Notes under the pieces: generated by a model
Database searches by the model: none
What the model was told of the DNA's origin: nothing
What the model saw: the letters and a program-made list of their open reading frames with translations, nothing else
In this document: in pieces, positions 32,531 through 40,425 of the stretch
How the letters are laid out: each line of letters opens with the position of its first letter
How positions within the stretch are numbered: position 1 is the stretch's first letter
Origin: Synechococcus sp. UW105
Lineage (GTDB): Bacteria > Cyanobacteriota > Cyanobacteriia > PCC-6307 > Cyanobiaceae
DNA: 64,000 nucleotides
Direction: 5' to 3'
NCBI RefSeq assembly: GCF_900473935.1
Contig: NZ_UCNN01000011.1
Span: 1-64,000, forward strand
Translations under genes and position numbers: made by a program

Positions 32531-33981
32531 GGGCTGACACTCACAGTTGCTGTGGATTGTTTCACAGGCAGGACGGATAACACCTGCGGTGGTGTGGCAT
32601 CGGCTGGATAAATGAGGCGAACCTGCACCCGACGGCTGGCGCCTGGGGCCAGGGTGACGCGGCCTAACACTGGACCTTCCATGCCCTGGCGCAGAACAAG
32701 ATGATGCAGCCGTCGTCCGCTGGGGCGGCCTTCACTCCCGTCTAAACCCCTCACTTCGACGGGCCCACGGAACATCACTGAACTCTTTGCCGGACTCTGA
32801 AAGCGCAAACTGTCAGATCTGCTGCCGCTCTTGATCGGAGATTCGAGGGCGATGGCGACGCTGCGCGTCTCTCGACCTGGGTTGTGCAGTGGTAGACGGA
32901 TGTCGTACTCGACTCCGTAGTTGCCATGGGCAGCCCAGGCGGTGCCGGGGCTGAAGGCCTGCAGCTCCGCGGTCTGTACCTGGCCGGTGCCCAGCTCCCC
33001 TCGCTCCAGGCTGCTGATTGGCCACGAGATTGGCGCCTGAGGTAGCGACAGAGTGCTAGTGCCGGGGTCGGTGATGGTGGCGGCCCAGCGACTGCCCACC
33101 TGGATGCCGCTGACGCGCGAATAAATCATTTTGCCTCGGCTGCCTCGTGGCGTGGGCATGTGTTCCTTTGGGCTGAGGCGTCCTGAGCGCAGCAGCTCCT
33201 GCCAACGGGTCAGCGTTGGTGCATCGTCGTTGTTGCCCTGGGCGGCCAAAGTTGCCAGATAGACCGGCCCTGAGCTGCGCAGGCGCAGTTGCAGATTGCG
33301 GCCATTGAGCAAGGGGTCAAGGCCGGCCACCGGAATGGGGAGCACCATCAGGCTGCTGGGAGCTCCAGGCTCCAGCGTCCAGACCTTTGGGAGTTCAGGC
33401 GCGCTGGACCCTCGCAACAGGTCACCGGCGACGCGGCTACCTGGTCCTGCTGCGATCGGCTCGCTGGTCTCGCTCATCAGTGCAGGCAGAGGCAGGAAGG
33501 GGGCCGCTGTTTGGCCGGGGGCGGTGGCCTGGGAGAGCGAGGTGCTTCCACCCACCAACTCCAGAGTCACCGGACCATCACCCACAGGCTGGGCCAGCAC
33601 TGCCAGCCAGAGGGTGGAGTCGAGTTTTTCAGGGGTGCCTGCGTAGACGTGATGGCTGAACAGATCGAAGCGGCCGTCGAGAGGCTGATTCAGCCCAGGC
33701 TTGTCGGGAAAGGTGGAGAGCAGGATCCCGTCGTCGGTGATCAGTTCCGGGTTGTTGTCGTTCACCACCATCACTTGATCGAGTCCACCTGGGAGGGCCA
33801 GCACCTTCTGCTGCCTCTGAATGGTTCGCACCTCAGGTGTTGGCTCGAGATTGTCGGTCGCGCCTGCAGCTATGACGCCTGTTTCGACACAGCACAAGCC
33901 GAGGGCGGCCAGGGTGAGAGCCATCGTTCCCCGAGCTGTTCGGAGGCGATCAGTGGTCATGCGCGTGCTGCCATTCGCCAC
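32527..33981 (-). CDS. DUF3370 protein (exported)
   Basis: DUF3370 proteins are confined largely to cyanobacteria and have no assigned function. A signal-like segment (TARGTMALTLAALGLCCVET, then GVIAAGA) at the N-terminus is followed by the family's opening (VRTIQRQQKVLALPGGLDQV, MVVNDNNPELITDDGILLS). Most of the protein is beta-rich with Pro/Gly turns. A C-terminal beta segment (RVTLAPGASRRVQVRLIYPA) ends the 484-residue product. It is translationally coupled to chlI and lies 4 bp after the beta-lactamase-fold gene, so an envelope protein is co-expressed with a chlorophyll-synthesis subunit. Confidence 0.85.
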   Translation of the reverse strand: MANGSTRMTTDRLRTARGTMALTLAALGLCCVETGVIAAGATDNLEPTPEVRTIQRQQKVLALPGGLDQVMVVNDNNPELITDDGILLSTFPDKPGLNQPLDGRFDLFSHHVYAGTPEKLDSTLWLAVLAQPVGDGPVTLELVGGSTSLSQATAPGQTAAPFLPLPALMSETSEPIAAGPGSRVAGDLLRGSSAPELPKVWTLEPGAPSSLMVLPIPVAGLDPLLNGRNLQLRLRSSGPVYLATLAAQGNNDDAPTLTRWQELLRSGRLSPKEHMPTPRGSRGKMIYSRVSGIQVGSRWAATITDPGTSTLSLPQAPISWPISSLERGELGTGQVQTAELQAFSPGTAWAAHGNYGVEYDIRLPLHNPGRETRSVAIALESPIKSGSRSDSLRFQSPAKSSVMFRGPVEVRGLDGSEGRPSGRRLHHLVLRQGMEGPVLGRVTLAPGASRRVQVRLIYPADATPPQVLSVLPVKQSTATVSVSP

Positions 33982-33985
33982 TGTT

Positions 33986-35146
33986 CTAGGGAGATGGTGC
34001 AGCAGTGGCAGGTTGGGCCGGTGCGCGAAGGGGCACTGGCTTTGGTTTGAGCACCGGGGCCATCGCTGCCGCCATGCTGCGGATCAGTTCGGTGGAACGG
34101 GGGTCATTGAAGGGACCCTGCACCATGAATGCTGCAACGGCTCGGCTGCCATCGGGTAGTTCGATCAAGCCCGCATCGGCGTAGGCGATTCCGATATCGC
34201 CTGTTTTGTTGTAGACCCTGTAGCCCTTGATCATCAGGCTGGCATCGGGTCGGCCCTGTTCGCCGCCTAGTCCTTTGAGCAGACCACCTGGGAGCAAACG
34301 ATTGGTCACCGAGGTTCCCATCACCTCCCTGAACAGGTCTCGGCTGCGGGTGCTGAGGGCTTTCCCGGTGTCCACGAGGGCGATCGCACGGGCCAGGTCT
34401 CGGGCGCTGGAGGTGTTGGTGCCCTGGAGATCAGGCAGCCAGTTGTTCACCTCAGTAGCGCTCAGGCCCAGGGCATTGAAACGGGTATTCACGACCTCTT
34501 TGCCACCCGCCCGTTCGATCAACAGGTTGGTGGCGGTGTTGTCGCTGATCCGGATCATCTCAGTGGCCACTTCATGGGTTGGGAAGCGCGTTCCAAGAGG
34601 TTTGGTGGCCATCCAACCGGCGCCACCTCCCACAACCTGTTTGGTGAGTGTGAGCGGTTCGTTCCAGCGCAGGTTGCCGCTGTCGAGCAGCTCAAGGGTG
34701 GTGAGCAGGATGGGTGTCTTGATCGAGCTGGCAGCAGGCAATGCCGTGTCGGGATTGAGCTCGGCGTAGCGGCCGTCATCGAGCACGAGCATGAAGGCAC
34801 TGACCTTGAGGTCGTTCTGTTGCGCTGCTAGCTGACGCCAGCGACCGCTCAGGGTGGTGACTTCCTTTTTGGTCTCGAACCGTCCGAGCTGAGCACCCCA
34901 GGCCTGCGTCGGATGCTGTTGGTTCTTCACTGCGCTCGGTGTGAGCTTGGTGGTGATGCCTTCGCCTTCGGGCAGCGTCAACCAGGCGGGCAGGTTGATC
35001 TGGCCTTGTTCGATTTGGGGCGCCAGCATCTTGAGAGCAGAGCCAGTGATCACCCCGAGGCCGATGCCCATTAGCATCAATCGCAGCATGAGCCGCACCG
35101 GCTTGCCCCACCCGGGTTGGTTGCGCTTGGAACGACTGCTGCTCAC
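33986..35146 (-). CDS. Class A beta-lactamase-fold serine hydrolase lacking Glu166
   Basis: The 386-residue protein has one N-terminal membrane segment (about 18-38) and a periplasmic domain of the class A beta-lactamase/penicillin-binding fold. The catalytic SxxK is Ser140-Ser-Ile-Lys143, the second motif is Ser201-Asp-Asn (RISDNTATNLLI), and the third is KTG in VYNKTGDIG. In the omega loop the general base Glu166 of true class A enzymes falls on Leu237 (NNWLPDLQG; spacing from SDN is 36, as in the family) and Asn170 on Gln241. Deacylation of a beta-lactam would therefore be poor. A role as a transpeptidase/esterase-like or penicillin-binding protein is more likely than resistance; this is inference. 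Confidence 0.85.
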   Translation of the reverse strand: MSSSRSKRNQPGWGKPVRLMLRLMLMGIGLGVITGSALKMLAPQIEQGQINLPAWLTLPEGEGITTKLTPSAVKNQQHPTQAWGAQLGRFETKKEVTTLSGRWRQLAAQQNDLKVSAFMLVLDDGRYAELNPDTALPAASSIKTPILLTTLELLDSGNLRWNEPLTLTKQVVGGGAGWMATKPLGTRFPTHEVATEMIRISDNTATNLLIERAGGKEVVNTRFNALGLSATEVNNWLPDLQGTNTSSARDLARAIALVDTGKALSTRSRDLFREVMGTSVTNRLLPGGLLKGLGGEQGRPDASLMIKGYRVYNKTGDIGIAYADAGLIELPDGSRAVAAFMVQGPFNDPRSTELIRSMAAAMAPVLKPKPVPLRAPAQPATAAPSP

Positions 35147-35173
35147 CCGAGATTGATGGAGGGCTGCCAGAGG

Positions 35174-35959
35174 TTAGGGGCGGTGTTGCCGAACCGCCCA
35201 GCGGAGTTGGCGCACCATGCCGCGCAGTAGGGCCACTTCATCGTCTCGGATCAGGCCGCGTAGCAGCAACCCTCTCAGTTTGGCCATGCGGGCTCGTGCC
35301 GTGTGCTCGAGCAGAAAGCCCACCTCCAGTAGCAGCTCCTGGGCATCGTCCAGGCAGGCTTCCAGCTGCTTAGGGCTAGACGGTTCAATCGGCTCGGCAG
35401 GGGTTGGCGCAGGATTGGCCATGGCTGCCGCCACCGCCTCCGCTTCGATCGTCTGCTTCGCCGCTGCAACGCGCAGACGGGTGATCTCGTGGAGCACGAC
35501 TGCCACGGCGTGAGAGAGGTTGAGCGATGGATAGTCGCCACTGCTGTGGAGCGTGATCACCCGCTGGCTGAGCAGTAGCTCGGCATTGGTGAGGCCATGG
35601 TCTTCCCGACCGAATACCAGAGCCAGTGGTTGTTTGGATCCTGGCTTGATCGCCCATGGCAGCACGGCGTCTGGAGGGCCGAGAGGAATGGTGCCGTGAT
35701 CCAATCGGCCTGCTGTGGCGACCACTCGGCTGCAGTCGCCCACAGCCTCCAGCAATGTGGAATAGACGCGGGCTGCCTCCAGCACAGGTCGGCCATGCAC
35801 CGCCATCCGTCGTGCATCGGCATCGTTCGGGTCGCATCGCGGTGCCACGAGGCGCAGATCATCAACGTCGAAATTGGCGCAGAGTCGGGCCACGCTGCCC
35901 ACATTCAGAGGACCGGCCGGTTCCACCAGCACCACGCACAGTGATCCCTTCAAGCTCAT
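35174..35959 (-). CDS. TrmJ/SpoU-family RNA 2'-O-methyltransferase
   Basis: The 261-residue protein has the SPOUT knot fold signatures: motif 1 VEPAGPLNVGSVARLCANF (residues about 11-29), motif 2 LALVFGREDHGLTNAELLL, and motif 3 YPSLNLSHAVAVVLHEI. The TrmJ-type C-terminal extension (FLLEHTARARMAKLRGLLLR, GLIRDDEVALLRGMVRQLRW) marks it as a tRNA Cm32/Um32 methyltransferase subfamily member, though the exact target is inferred. Its start overlaps the stop of cytM by 4 nt. Confidence 0.9.
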   Translation of the reverse strand: MSLKGSLCVVLVEPAGPLNVGSVARLCANFDVDDLRLVAPRCDPNDADARRMAVHGRPVLEAARVYSTLLEAVGDCSRVVATAGRLDHGTIPLGPPDAVLPWAIKPGSKQPLALVFGREDHGLTNAELLLSQRVITLHSSGDYPSLNLSHAVAVVLHEITRLRVAAAKQTIEAEAVAAAMANPAPTPAEPIEPSSPKQLEACLDDAQELLLEVGFLLEHTARARMAKLRGLLLRGLIRDDEVALLRGMVRQLRWAVRQHRP

Positions 35960-36378
35960 TCAGGGGCCGTGAAGGATTTGAGATGGGCCAGCAGGTCGGC
36001 CATGTCTTGCGGTTCGATCTCGAAGCGGGGCATCGGCGGTGTCTGACCACTGACCACCTGCTGGATGATTTGGGGATCGTTCAGGCGTGATTCCAACCCT
36101 TTGAGGCTGGGCCCCACCAACCCCTGGCCGGCAATGCCATGGCAACCGGCGCAGTTGATGCGAAAGAGCAGGCCACCATGCTCGGCATCACCTGAGAGCG
36201 AGCGAGTCGCAATCACATAGGGATCACGGCCGGCACTGCGCATCACCCAGAGCAGCAGCACGATGCATGTCAGCGCCGCCAGCGTGACCAGCCCAGCAAT
36301 CAAGCCCCGGCGTCGCGGCGTCGTTGCTGCAGCAGTTGATGACGGGGCAGTCACGATCGCGTCCAAGCCATGAAACAA
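35956..36378 (-). CDS. cytM: Cytochrome M
   Basis: CytM is a small membrane-anchored c-type cytochrome of cyanobacteria, reported to modulate respiration and photosynthesis under stress. The protein has a basic, Thr-rich N-terminus, a membrane segment (residues 25-47) and the family's [13 protein letters not shown] lead. Haem is bound through Cys76-Ala-Gly-Cys79-His80 and Met116 (GQTPPMPRF) is the likely axial ligand. The C-terminal helix ([14 protein letters not shown]) is typical. It begins 30 bp from petG on the opposite strand, so the two photosynthetic-electron-transport genes share a short divergent promoter region. Confidence 0.9.
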
Positions 36379-36407
36379 TTGTGGGCAAGTTTTCCATTGG
36401 GCGCGAC

Positions 36408-36521
36408 ATGATCGAACCCCTGCTCTGCGGCATCGTTCTGGGTCTGATCCCCGTCACCTTGTTGGGTCTGTTCGTTGCGGCTTGGAATCAGTATCGCCGG
36501 GGCAGTGCTCTAGGGGGCTGA
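36408..36521 (+). CDS. petG: Cytochrome b6-f complex subunit PetG, 37 aa
   Basis: The single-span subunit of cytochrome b6-f in the thylakoid membrane is easily recognised: [20 protein letters not shown] and then [12 protein letters not shown]. It starts at the ATG at 36408; the upstream in-frame region to 36324 lies in the cytM promoter/coding area and is not part of it. Its 3' end overlaps the 3' end of the opposing rsmD by 68 bp, and its terminator lies inside the rsmD coding sequence. Confidence 0.96.
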
Positions 36522-37083
36522 GAAACAGCACAGAACTGTTGCCGTAATGGCGTTGATCCACTTCCCGCCACCCATTCGGAGTGGCGGGTTTTTTTGTCTT
36601 GGTGTGTTCGCAGAGCACAACGGCGTCTGGTCGCAACCACTGCCCGCTGATCAGAGCGTCCAGTCCTGCGCCATAGAGCCCTGAGCTGTAGGGCGGATCG
36701 AAGTACACCAGATCAAAGCCAGGATCGTCGGCTGGGCGTCCTCGCTTCAGCCAGGTGACCAGGTCGCGCTGCACAACCACGACCTGAACAGGGTCGGGTT
36801 GGCCGGAGGCGGTGGCGATCAAATTGCTGCGGCAGATGGCTGCAGAGGCTCCATGGGCCTCGATGGCAACCACCCGTTGCGCCCCGCGTTGAAGTGCTTC
36901 ACAGCCCATCACACCGCTGCCACTGCAGAGGTCTAACCAGTGGGCACCGTCGAGACGCGGGCCCAGGATATTGATCACCGCCTCACGCACTCGGGCTGTG
37001 GTTGGGCGAGTCTCTCCTCCCTTTGGACTGCGCAGTTTCCGTCCGCCGGTGAGCCGAAGCTGACCCTGGCCGCCGCTGCTCAC
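36454..37083 (-). CDS. rsmD: 16S rRNA m2G966 methyltransferase RsmD
   Basis: RsmD methylates G966 of 16S rRNA. The protein has the family opening ([29 protein letters not shown]), motif [17 protein letters not shown] and the catalytic FDPPY ([13 protein letters not shown]). The GTG at 37083 overlaps the hisH stop (GTGA) and is preferred to the ATG at 37122. After the normal family end ([12 protein letters not shown]) a polar extension of about 20 residues continues to 36454, overlapping petG on the opposite strand. Confidence 0.9.
36564..36595 (+). terminator. Terminator of petG, inside antisense rsmD
   Basis: CCCGCCAC and GTGGCGGG make a perfect 8-bp stem with a 9-nt loop, followed by seven T. 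It starts 43 bp after the petG stop. The same bases encode the PATPNGWRE region of rsmD on the other strand. Confidence 0.93.
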
Positions 37084-37715
37084 TGGGGAAGAGGTGCGCC
37101 CTGATCCAGCCAGCGCAACCACCGCTTCAGCAGCCGCTGGCCGGCTTCACCGGATTTTTCTGGGTGGAACTGGCAGGCTCCAAGTCGTCTCTCCCAGACG
37201 ATGGCGGTGGCCTTGCCCGAGCCAAATGGGGCCGTCGCGGCCAATGCGGCGGTGTTGGCGGGATGGGCGGCGTAGGAATGCACGAAATACATCCACTCCT
37301 GATCGTCTTGGACGCCTAGTAACGGCGAGGGCTGGCATGACTGGAGCCGTGCCCAGCCCATATGCGGGATCCGTTCGCCTTGGTCAGCAGGCAGGCGCTC
37401 CACCCGTCCAGGCAGCATGCCAAGCCCACCTCGGCTTCCCTCATCACTCGCGTCGAACAGCAGCTGCAGACCCAGACAGATGCCGAGCAGCGGCCGCTCA
37501 TCGTCGTGCCATTGGCGCAGGTCTGGCACCAGCCCCGTGGCCTCAAGTCGTTCCATCGCTGGGTCAAAGGATCCAACCCCAGGCAAGATCAGGGCGCTGC
37601 AACCGTTGAGGTCTGTCGCCTGATGCACAGCTTTCAGTGACACGCCAAAACGGCGAAAGGCAACCCGCACCGAGTGCAGATTGCCCATCCCGTAATCAAT
37701 CAGACCGATCGTCAA
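37080..37715 (-). CDS. hisH: Imidazole glycerol phosphate synthase glutaminase subunit HisH
   Basis: HisH supplies ammonia to HisF in histidine synthesis. The 211-residue class I amidotransferase opens MTIGLIDYGMGNLHSVRVAF, has the oxyanion-strand LPGVGSFDPAM, nucleophile Cys in LLGICLGLQLLF, and the His-Glu pair in QFHPEKSGEAG. hisF is not in the window. It lies 14 bp downstream of trxA and overlaps rsmD by GTGA. Confidence 0.96.
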   Translation of the reverse strand: MTIGLIDYGMGNLHSVRVAFRRFGVSLKAVHQATDLNGCSALILPGVGSFDPAMERLEATGLVPDLRQWHDDERPLLGICLGLQLLFDASDEGSRGGLGMLPGRVERLPADQGERIPHMGWARLQSCQPSPLLGVQDDQEWMYFVHSYAAHPANTAALAATAPFGSGKATAIVWERRLGACQFHPEKSGEAGQRLLKRWLRWLDQGAPLPQ

Positions 37716-37729
37716 GTTGACGAGTGCAA

Positions 37730-38053
<324 letters not shown>

Positions 38054-38152
38054 TCTCTTGACCTTGGTATGTGCGGAAATTTAGCAATGGTTTTAAGGAA
38101 AGCCCGGGTTTCACGCCCCTTTAGGGAGGAACTGTGATCAACCCCTGAAGAC

Positions 38153-38212
38153 AAAAAGCCCGAACGCGTCGGGCCGGAGGGTGTGAGGAGTGTGTGGGCC
38201 GGAGCCCGCACG
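38153..38212 (-). ncRNA. yfr1: Small regulatory RNA Yfr1
   Basis: On the minus strand the sequence carries the Yfr1 signature: the unpaired motif ACTCCTCACAC (38191-38181) between two hairpins. The first is GTGCGGGC-TCCG-GCCCACAC (38211-38192, one mismatch). The second is the terminator GCCCGA-CGCGT-TCGGGC followed by TTTTTGTC. Yfr1 is a ~55-65-nt RNA, reported between guaB and trxA in marine cyanobacteria, exactly the situation here. It has been reported to pair with mRNAs through the CU-rich motif. The 5' end is an estimate from the promoter. Confidence 0.93.
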
Positions 38213-38217
38213 CCTGA

Positions 38218-38245
38218 AGATTAACGCTTGTCTCAGGCGTCTCAA
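38218..38245 (-). promoter_or_regulatory. Yfr1 promoter
   Basis: Minus-strand -35 TTGAGA (38245-38240) and -10 TAATCT (38223-38218) are 16 nt apart, placing the start around 38211-38212, right at the first Yfr1 hairpin. The region also forms a CGCCTGA/TCAGGCG inverted repeat. Confidence 0.7.
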
Positions 38246-38277
38246 CCATCTTCGTTGCTTTGCAGTGGTCGGGGTTC

Positions 38278-39441
38278 TTACTTGCCCATGCCCAGCTGTT
38301 GGGCTTTTTGATAAACCTTGCCTTCCGTGAGGAGCGACGGGGCGACGACCACTTCGACTTGCTGCATCTCTTTGATGGTTCGGGCACCGAGGGTGCCCAT
38401 GGATGTTTTCAGACAGCCGAGAAGGTTGTGGGTGCCGTCGTCGAGCTTGGCGGGGCCACGCAAGATCCGTTCGAGACTGCCGGTGCTGCCAACATTGATG
38501 CGGGTGCCGCGGGGAAGCACGGGGCTGGGTGTGGCCATCCCCCAGTGGAAGCCGCGACCAGGCGCTTCTTCGGCGCGGGCGATCGGGGAGCCGATCATCA
38601 CGGCGTCAGCACCGCAGGCGAGGCACTTGCAAATATCACCACCGGTCACGATTCCACCATCGGCAACGATCGGCACGTAGCGGCCACTTTCACGTTCGTA
38701 GTCGTTTCGAGCTTCGGCACAGTCCGCAACGGCTGTGGCCTGAGGGATGCCGACGCCAAGCACACCGCGAGAGGTACAGGCTGCCCCTGGGCCAATGCCC
38801 ACCATCACGCCTGCGGCTCCGGCGCGCATCAGCTGCAGGGCAACGTCATAGGTGACGCAGTTGCCAATCACGACGGGGACACCCATGTCACGGCATAGGG
38901 CCTCGAGATCGAGGGTCTCCTGGCCTTCCGGGCCGATGTGATTCGTGGAGACGACGGTTGCTTGCACGAAAAACAGATCAGCACCTGCTTCGGCGATGGC
39001 CTTGCCGAAGCGCAGGGCGGCCACGGGAGTTCCGCTCACCGCGGCGATGCCACCCTGAGCCTTGATCTGTTGAATCCGCTTGCGGATTAGGTCTTCCTGC
39101 ACTGGCTGGCTGTAGATCTCCTGCATCAGTGGGACGAATGCGTCCTTGGCCACCGCGGCGATCTTGTCGAGTACCGCGTTGGGGTCCTCGTAGCGGGTCT
39201 GGACGCCCTCAAGATTCAGCACACCCAGGGCGCCGAGTTGAGAGAGCTTCACGGCCATGTCCACATCGACGACGCCGTCCATTGCACTGGCAATGATCGG
39301 AATCTCACGTTGAATTCCGCCCAGGCTCCAATGGGTGTCAGTCACCTCCGGGTCAACGGTGCGGCCGCCTGGCACCAGGGCTATCTCGTCGATGCCATAG
39401 GCCCGACGGACAACTTTGGAACGACCAAGCTGAATGTTCAC
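38278..39441 (-). CDS. GuaB3-family IMP dehydrogenase-related protein
   Basis: The 387-residue protein is of the IMP dehydrogenase/GMP reductase barrel without CBS domains. The catalytic-loop region is GIGPGAACTSRGVLGVGIPQ, with the active-site Cys; PIIASAMDGVVDVDMAVKLS and the phosphate-binding IVADGGIVTGGDICKCLACG are also present. Length and sequence fit the GuaB3 group, frequent in cyanobacteria and actinobacteria, whose reported activity is related to GMP reductase/guanine salvage. The plain IMPDH name would be misleading. The Yfr1 gene follows on the same strand. Confidence 0.9.
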   Translation of the reverse strand: MNIQLGRSKVVRRAYGIDEIALVPGGRTVDPEVTDTHWSLGGIQREIPIIASAMDGVVDVDMAVKLSQLGALGVLNLEGVQTRYEDPNAVLDKIAAVAKDAFVPLMQEIYSQPVQEDLIRKRIQQIKAQGGIAAVSGTPVAALRFGKAIAEAGADLFFVQATVVSTNHIGPEGQETLDLEALCRDMGVPVVIGNCVTYDVALQLMRAGAAGVMVGIGPGAACTSRGVLGVGIPQATAVADCAEARNDYERESGRYVPIVADGGIVTGGDICKCLACGADAVMIGSPIARAEEAPGRGFHWGMATPSPVLPRGTRINVGSTGSLERILRGPAKLDDGTHNLLGCLKTSMGTLGARTIKEMQQVEVVVAPSLLTEGKVYQKAQQLGMGK

Positions 39442-39531
39442 CGCAAGCGAATGAAAGATCTGGTCAAGCTACCAAGCGGCCTTGGCTTGATTGGCCGCTT
39501 GGCTTGATCGAGATCTTGCCAGGGCGATGCT

Positions 39532-40284
39532 TCAGTTTTTGCTGCCGGTGAAGGAGTTCCAGCGTTCGCGCAGGCTCTGGAGCACGTCGCGGCGTTCGTC
39601 GGTTCTGACCAGTCGTGTCACGGAGAATTGGATCATCCAGCAAATTCCCACCAGCTCGAACAGGCGGGGCGCCAGGGGGATGGTGTCAATCGCGCTGAGG
39701 AGTCCGGAATAGACCTTGATCAGCAGGACAACGGCGACCAGGATGGCCACAATCCGCAGCGGCTGGCGCAGGTGATTGAGCTGCTCGCCAAGATCGTTGC
39801 CTTCCCACCAGGACGTCAGCTTGGCGGTGAGCAGTTTCCATTCGCCACCGGTGCTGGCGTCGTCATCACTGCCACTGCCGGCAGGGATAGAAATCCGTTC
39901 GGCGATTACGGCGTCGTCGCTCGGTGTTGGTGCTGGAGGCGTGGTCGGAACTGAGGGAGGGGGAGTTGTCCCCGCGGTGGTTGACGTCTCAGCCGAATCC
40001 TTCTGGCCCGGGGAGGTTGGTGGCTGTGCGCTTGTGGAGGCGTTGGAACTGAAGGGATCAGGAGTTGTTGGCATCCCTGTCCCTGCCGAGAACGAGGGCG
40101 AGGACGGTGTTGAAGGGGAGGGTTTGGTTTGTGGATTGGTCGCGTCGTTGGCTGCTGCGGCATCGCTCCCTGCGCCATCGCTTGCTGAGGCCTCGGAGCT
40201 TGTGTCGGCAGCAGAAGTGGTGTCTCCGGAGGGAGAAGAAGGGGTGCTCGAAGAGGAGGTTGAGATATTGATTTCAGAGCTCAT
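39532..40284 (-). CDS. CAAD-domain membrane protein with disordered N-terminus
   Basis: The first ~150 residues are almost only Ser, Thr, Pro, Ala, Asp and Gly (for example SSSSTPSSPSGDTTS and SPSFSAGTGMPTTP), probably disordered. The C-terminal ~100 residues form a CAAD domain: VAILVAVVLLIKVYSGLLSA, IDTIPLAPRLFELVGICWMI, then RTDERRDVLQSLRERWNSFT. CAAD domains, two membrane helices and an amphipathic helix, occur on aminoacyl-tRNA synthetases and as CurT-type thylakoid curvature proteins. Thylakoid association is likely. It is transcribed away from gyrA; a start at 40296 is also possible. Confidence 0.85.
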   Translation of the reverse strand: MSSEINISTSSSSTPSSPSGDTTSAADTSSEASASDGAGSDAAAANDATNPQTKPSPSTPSSPSFSAGTGMPTTPDPFSSNASTSAQPPTSPGQKDSAETSTTAGTTPPPSVPTTPPAPTPSDDAVIAERISIPAGSGSDDDASTGGEWKLLTAKLTSWWEGNDLGEQLNHLRQPLRIVAILVAVVLLIKVYSGLLSAIDTIPLAPRLFELVGICWMIQFSVTRLVRTDERRDVLQSLRERWNSFTGSKN

Positions 40285-40425
40285 CGCGGGTCTCACGCGT
40301 TGTAGGCAGGCAATTTAAGGGCGGTCGACGAAAATTGTCTTCCCGCAGCATTGATTGGTATTGATCGCAATAACTGGTGAGTAGCGCTCTGCCGCGATAA
40401 AGTTGTTGGGTCTTTTAGGTCTTGT

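Noticed and set aside
31442-35146. Beta-lactam resistance from the class A fold
   Set aside because: Glu166 is replaced by Leu and Asn170 by Gln, so hydrolytic resistance is unlikely.
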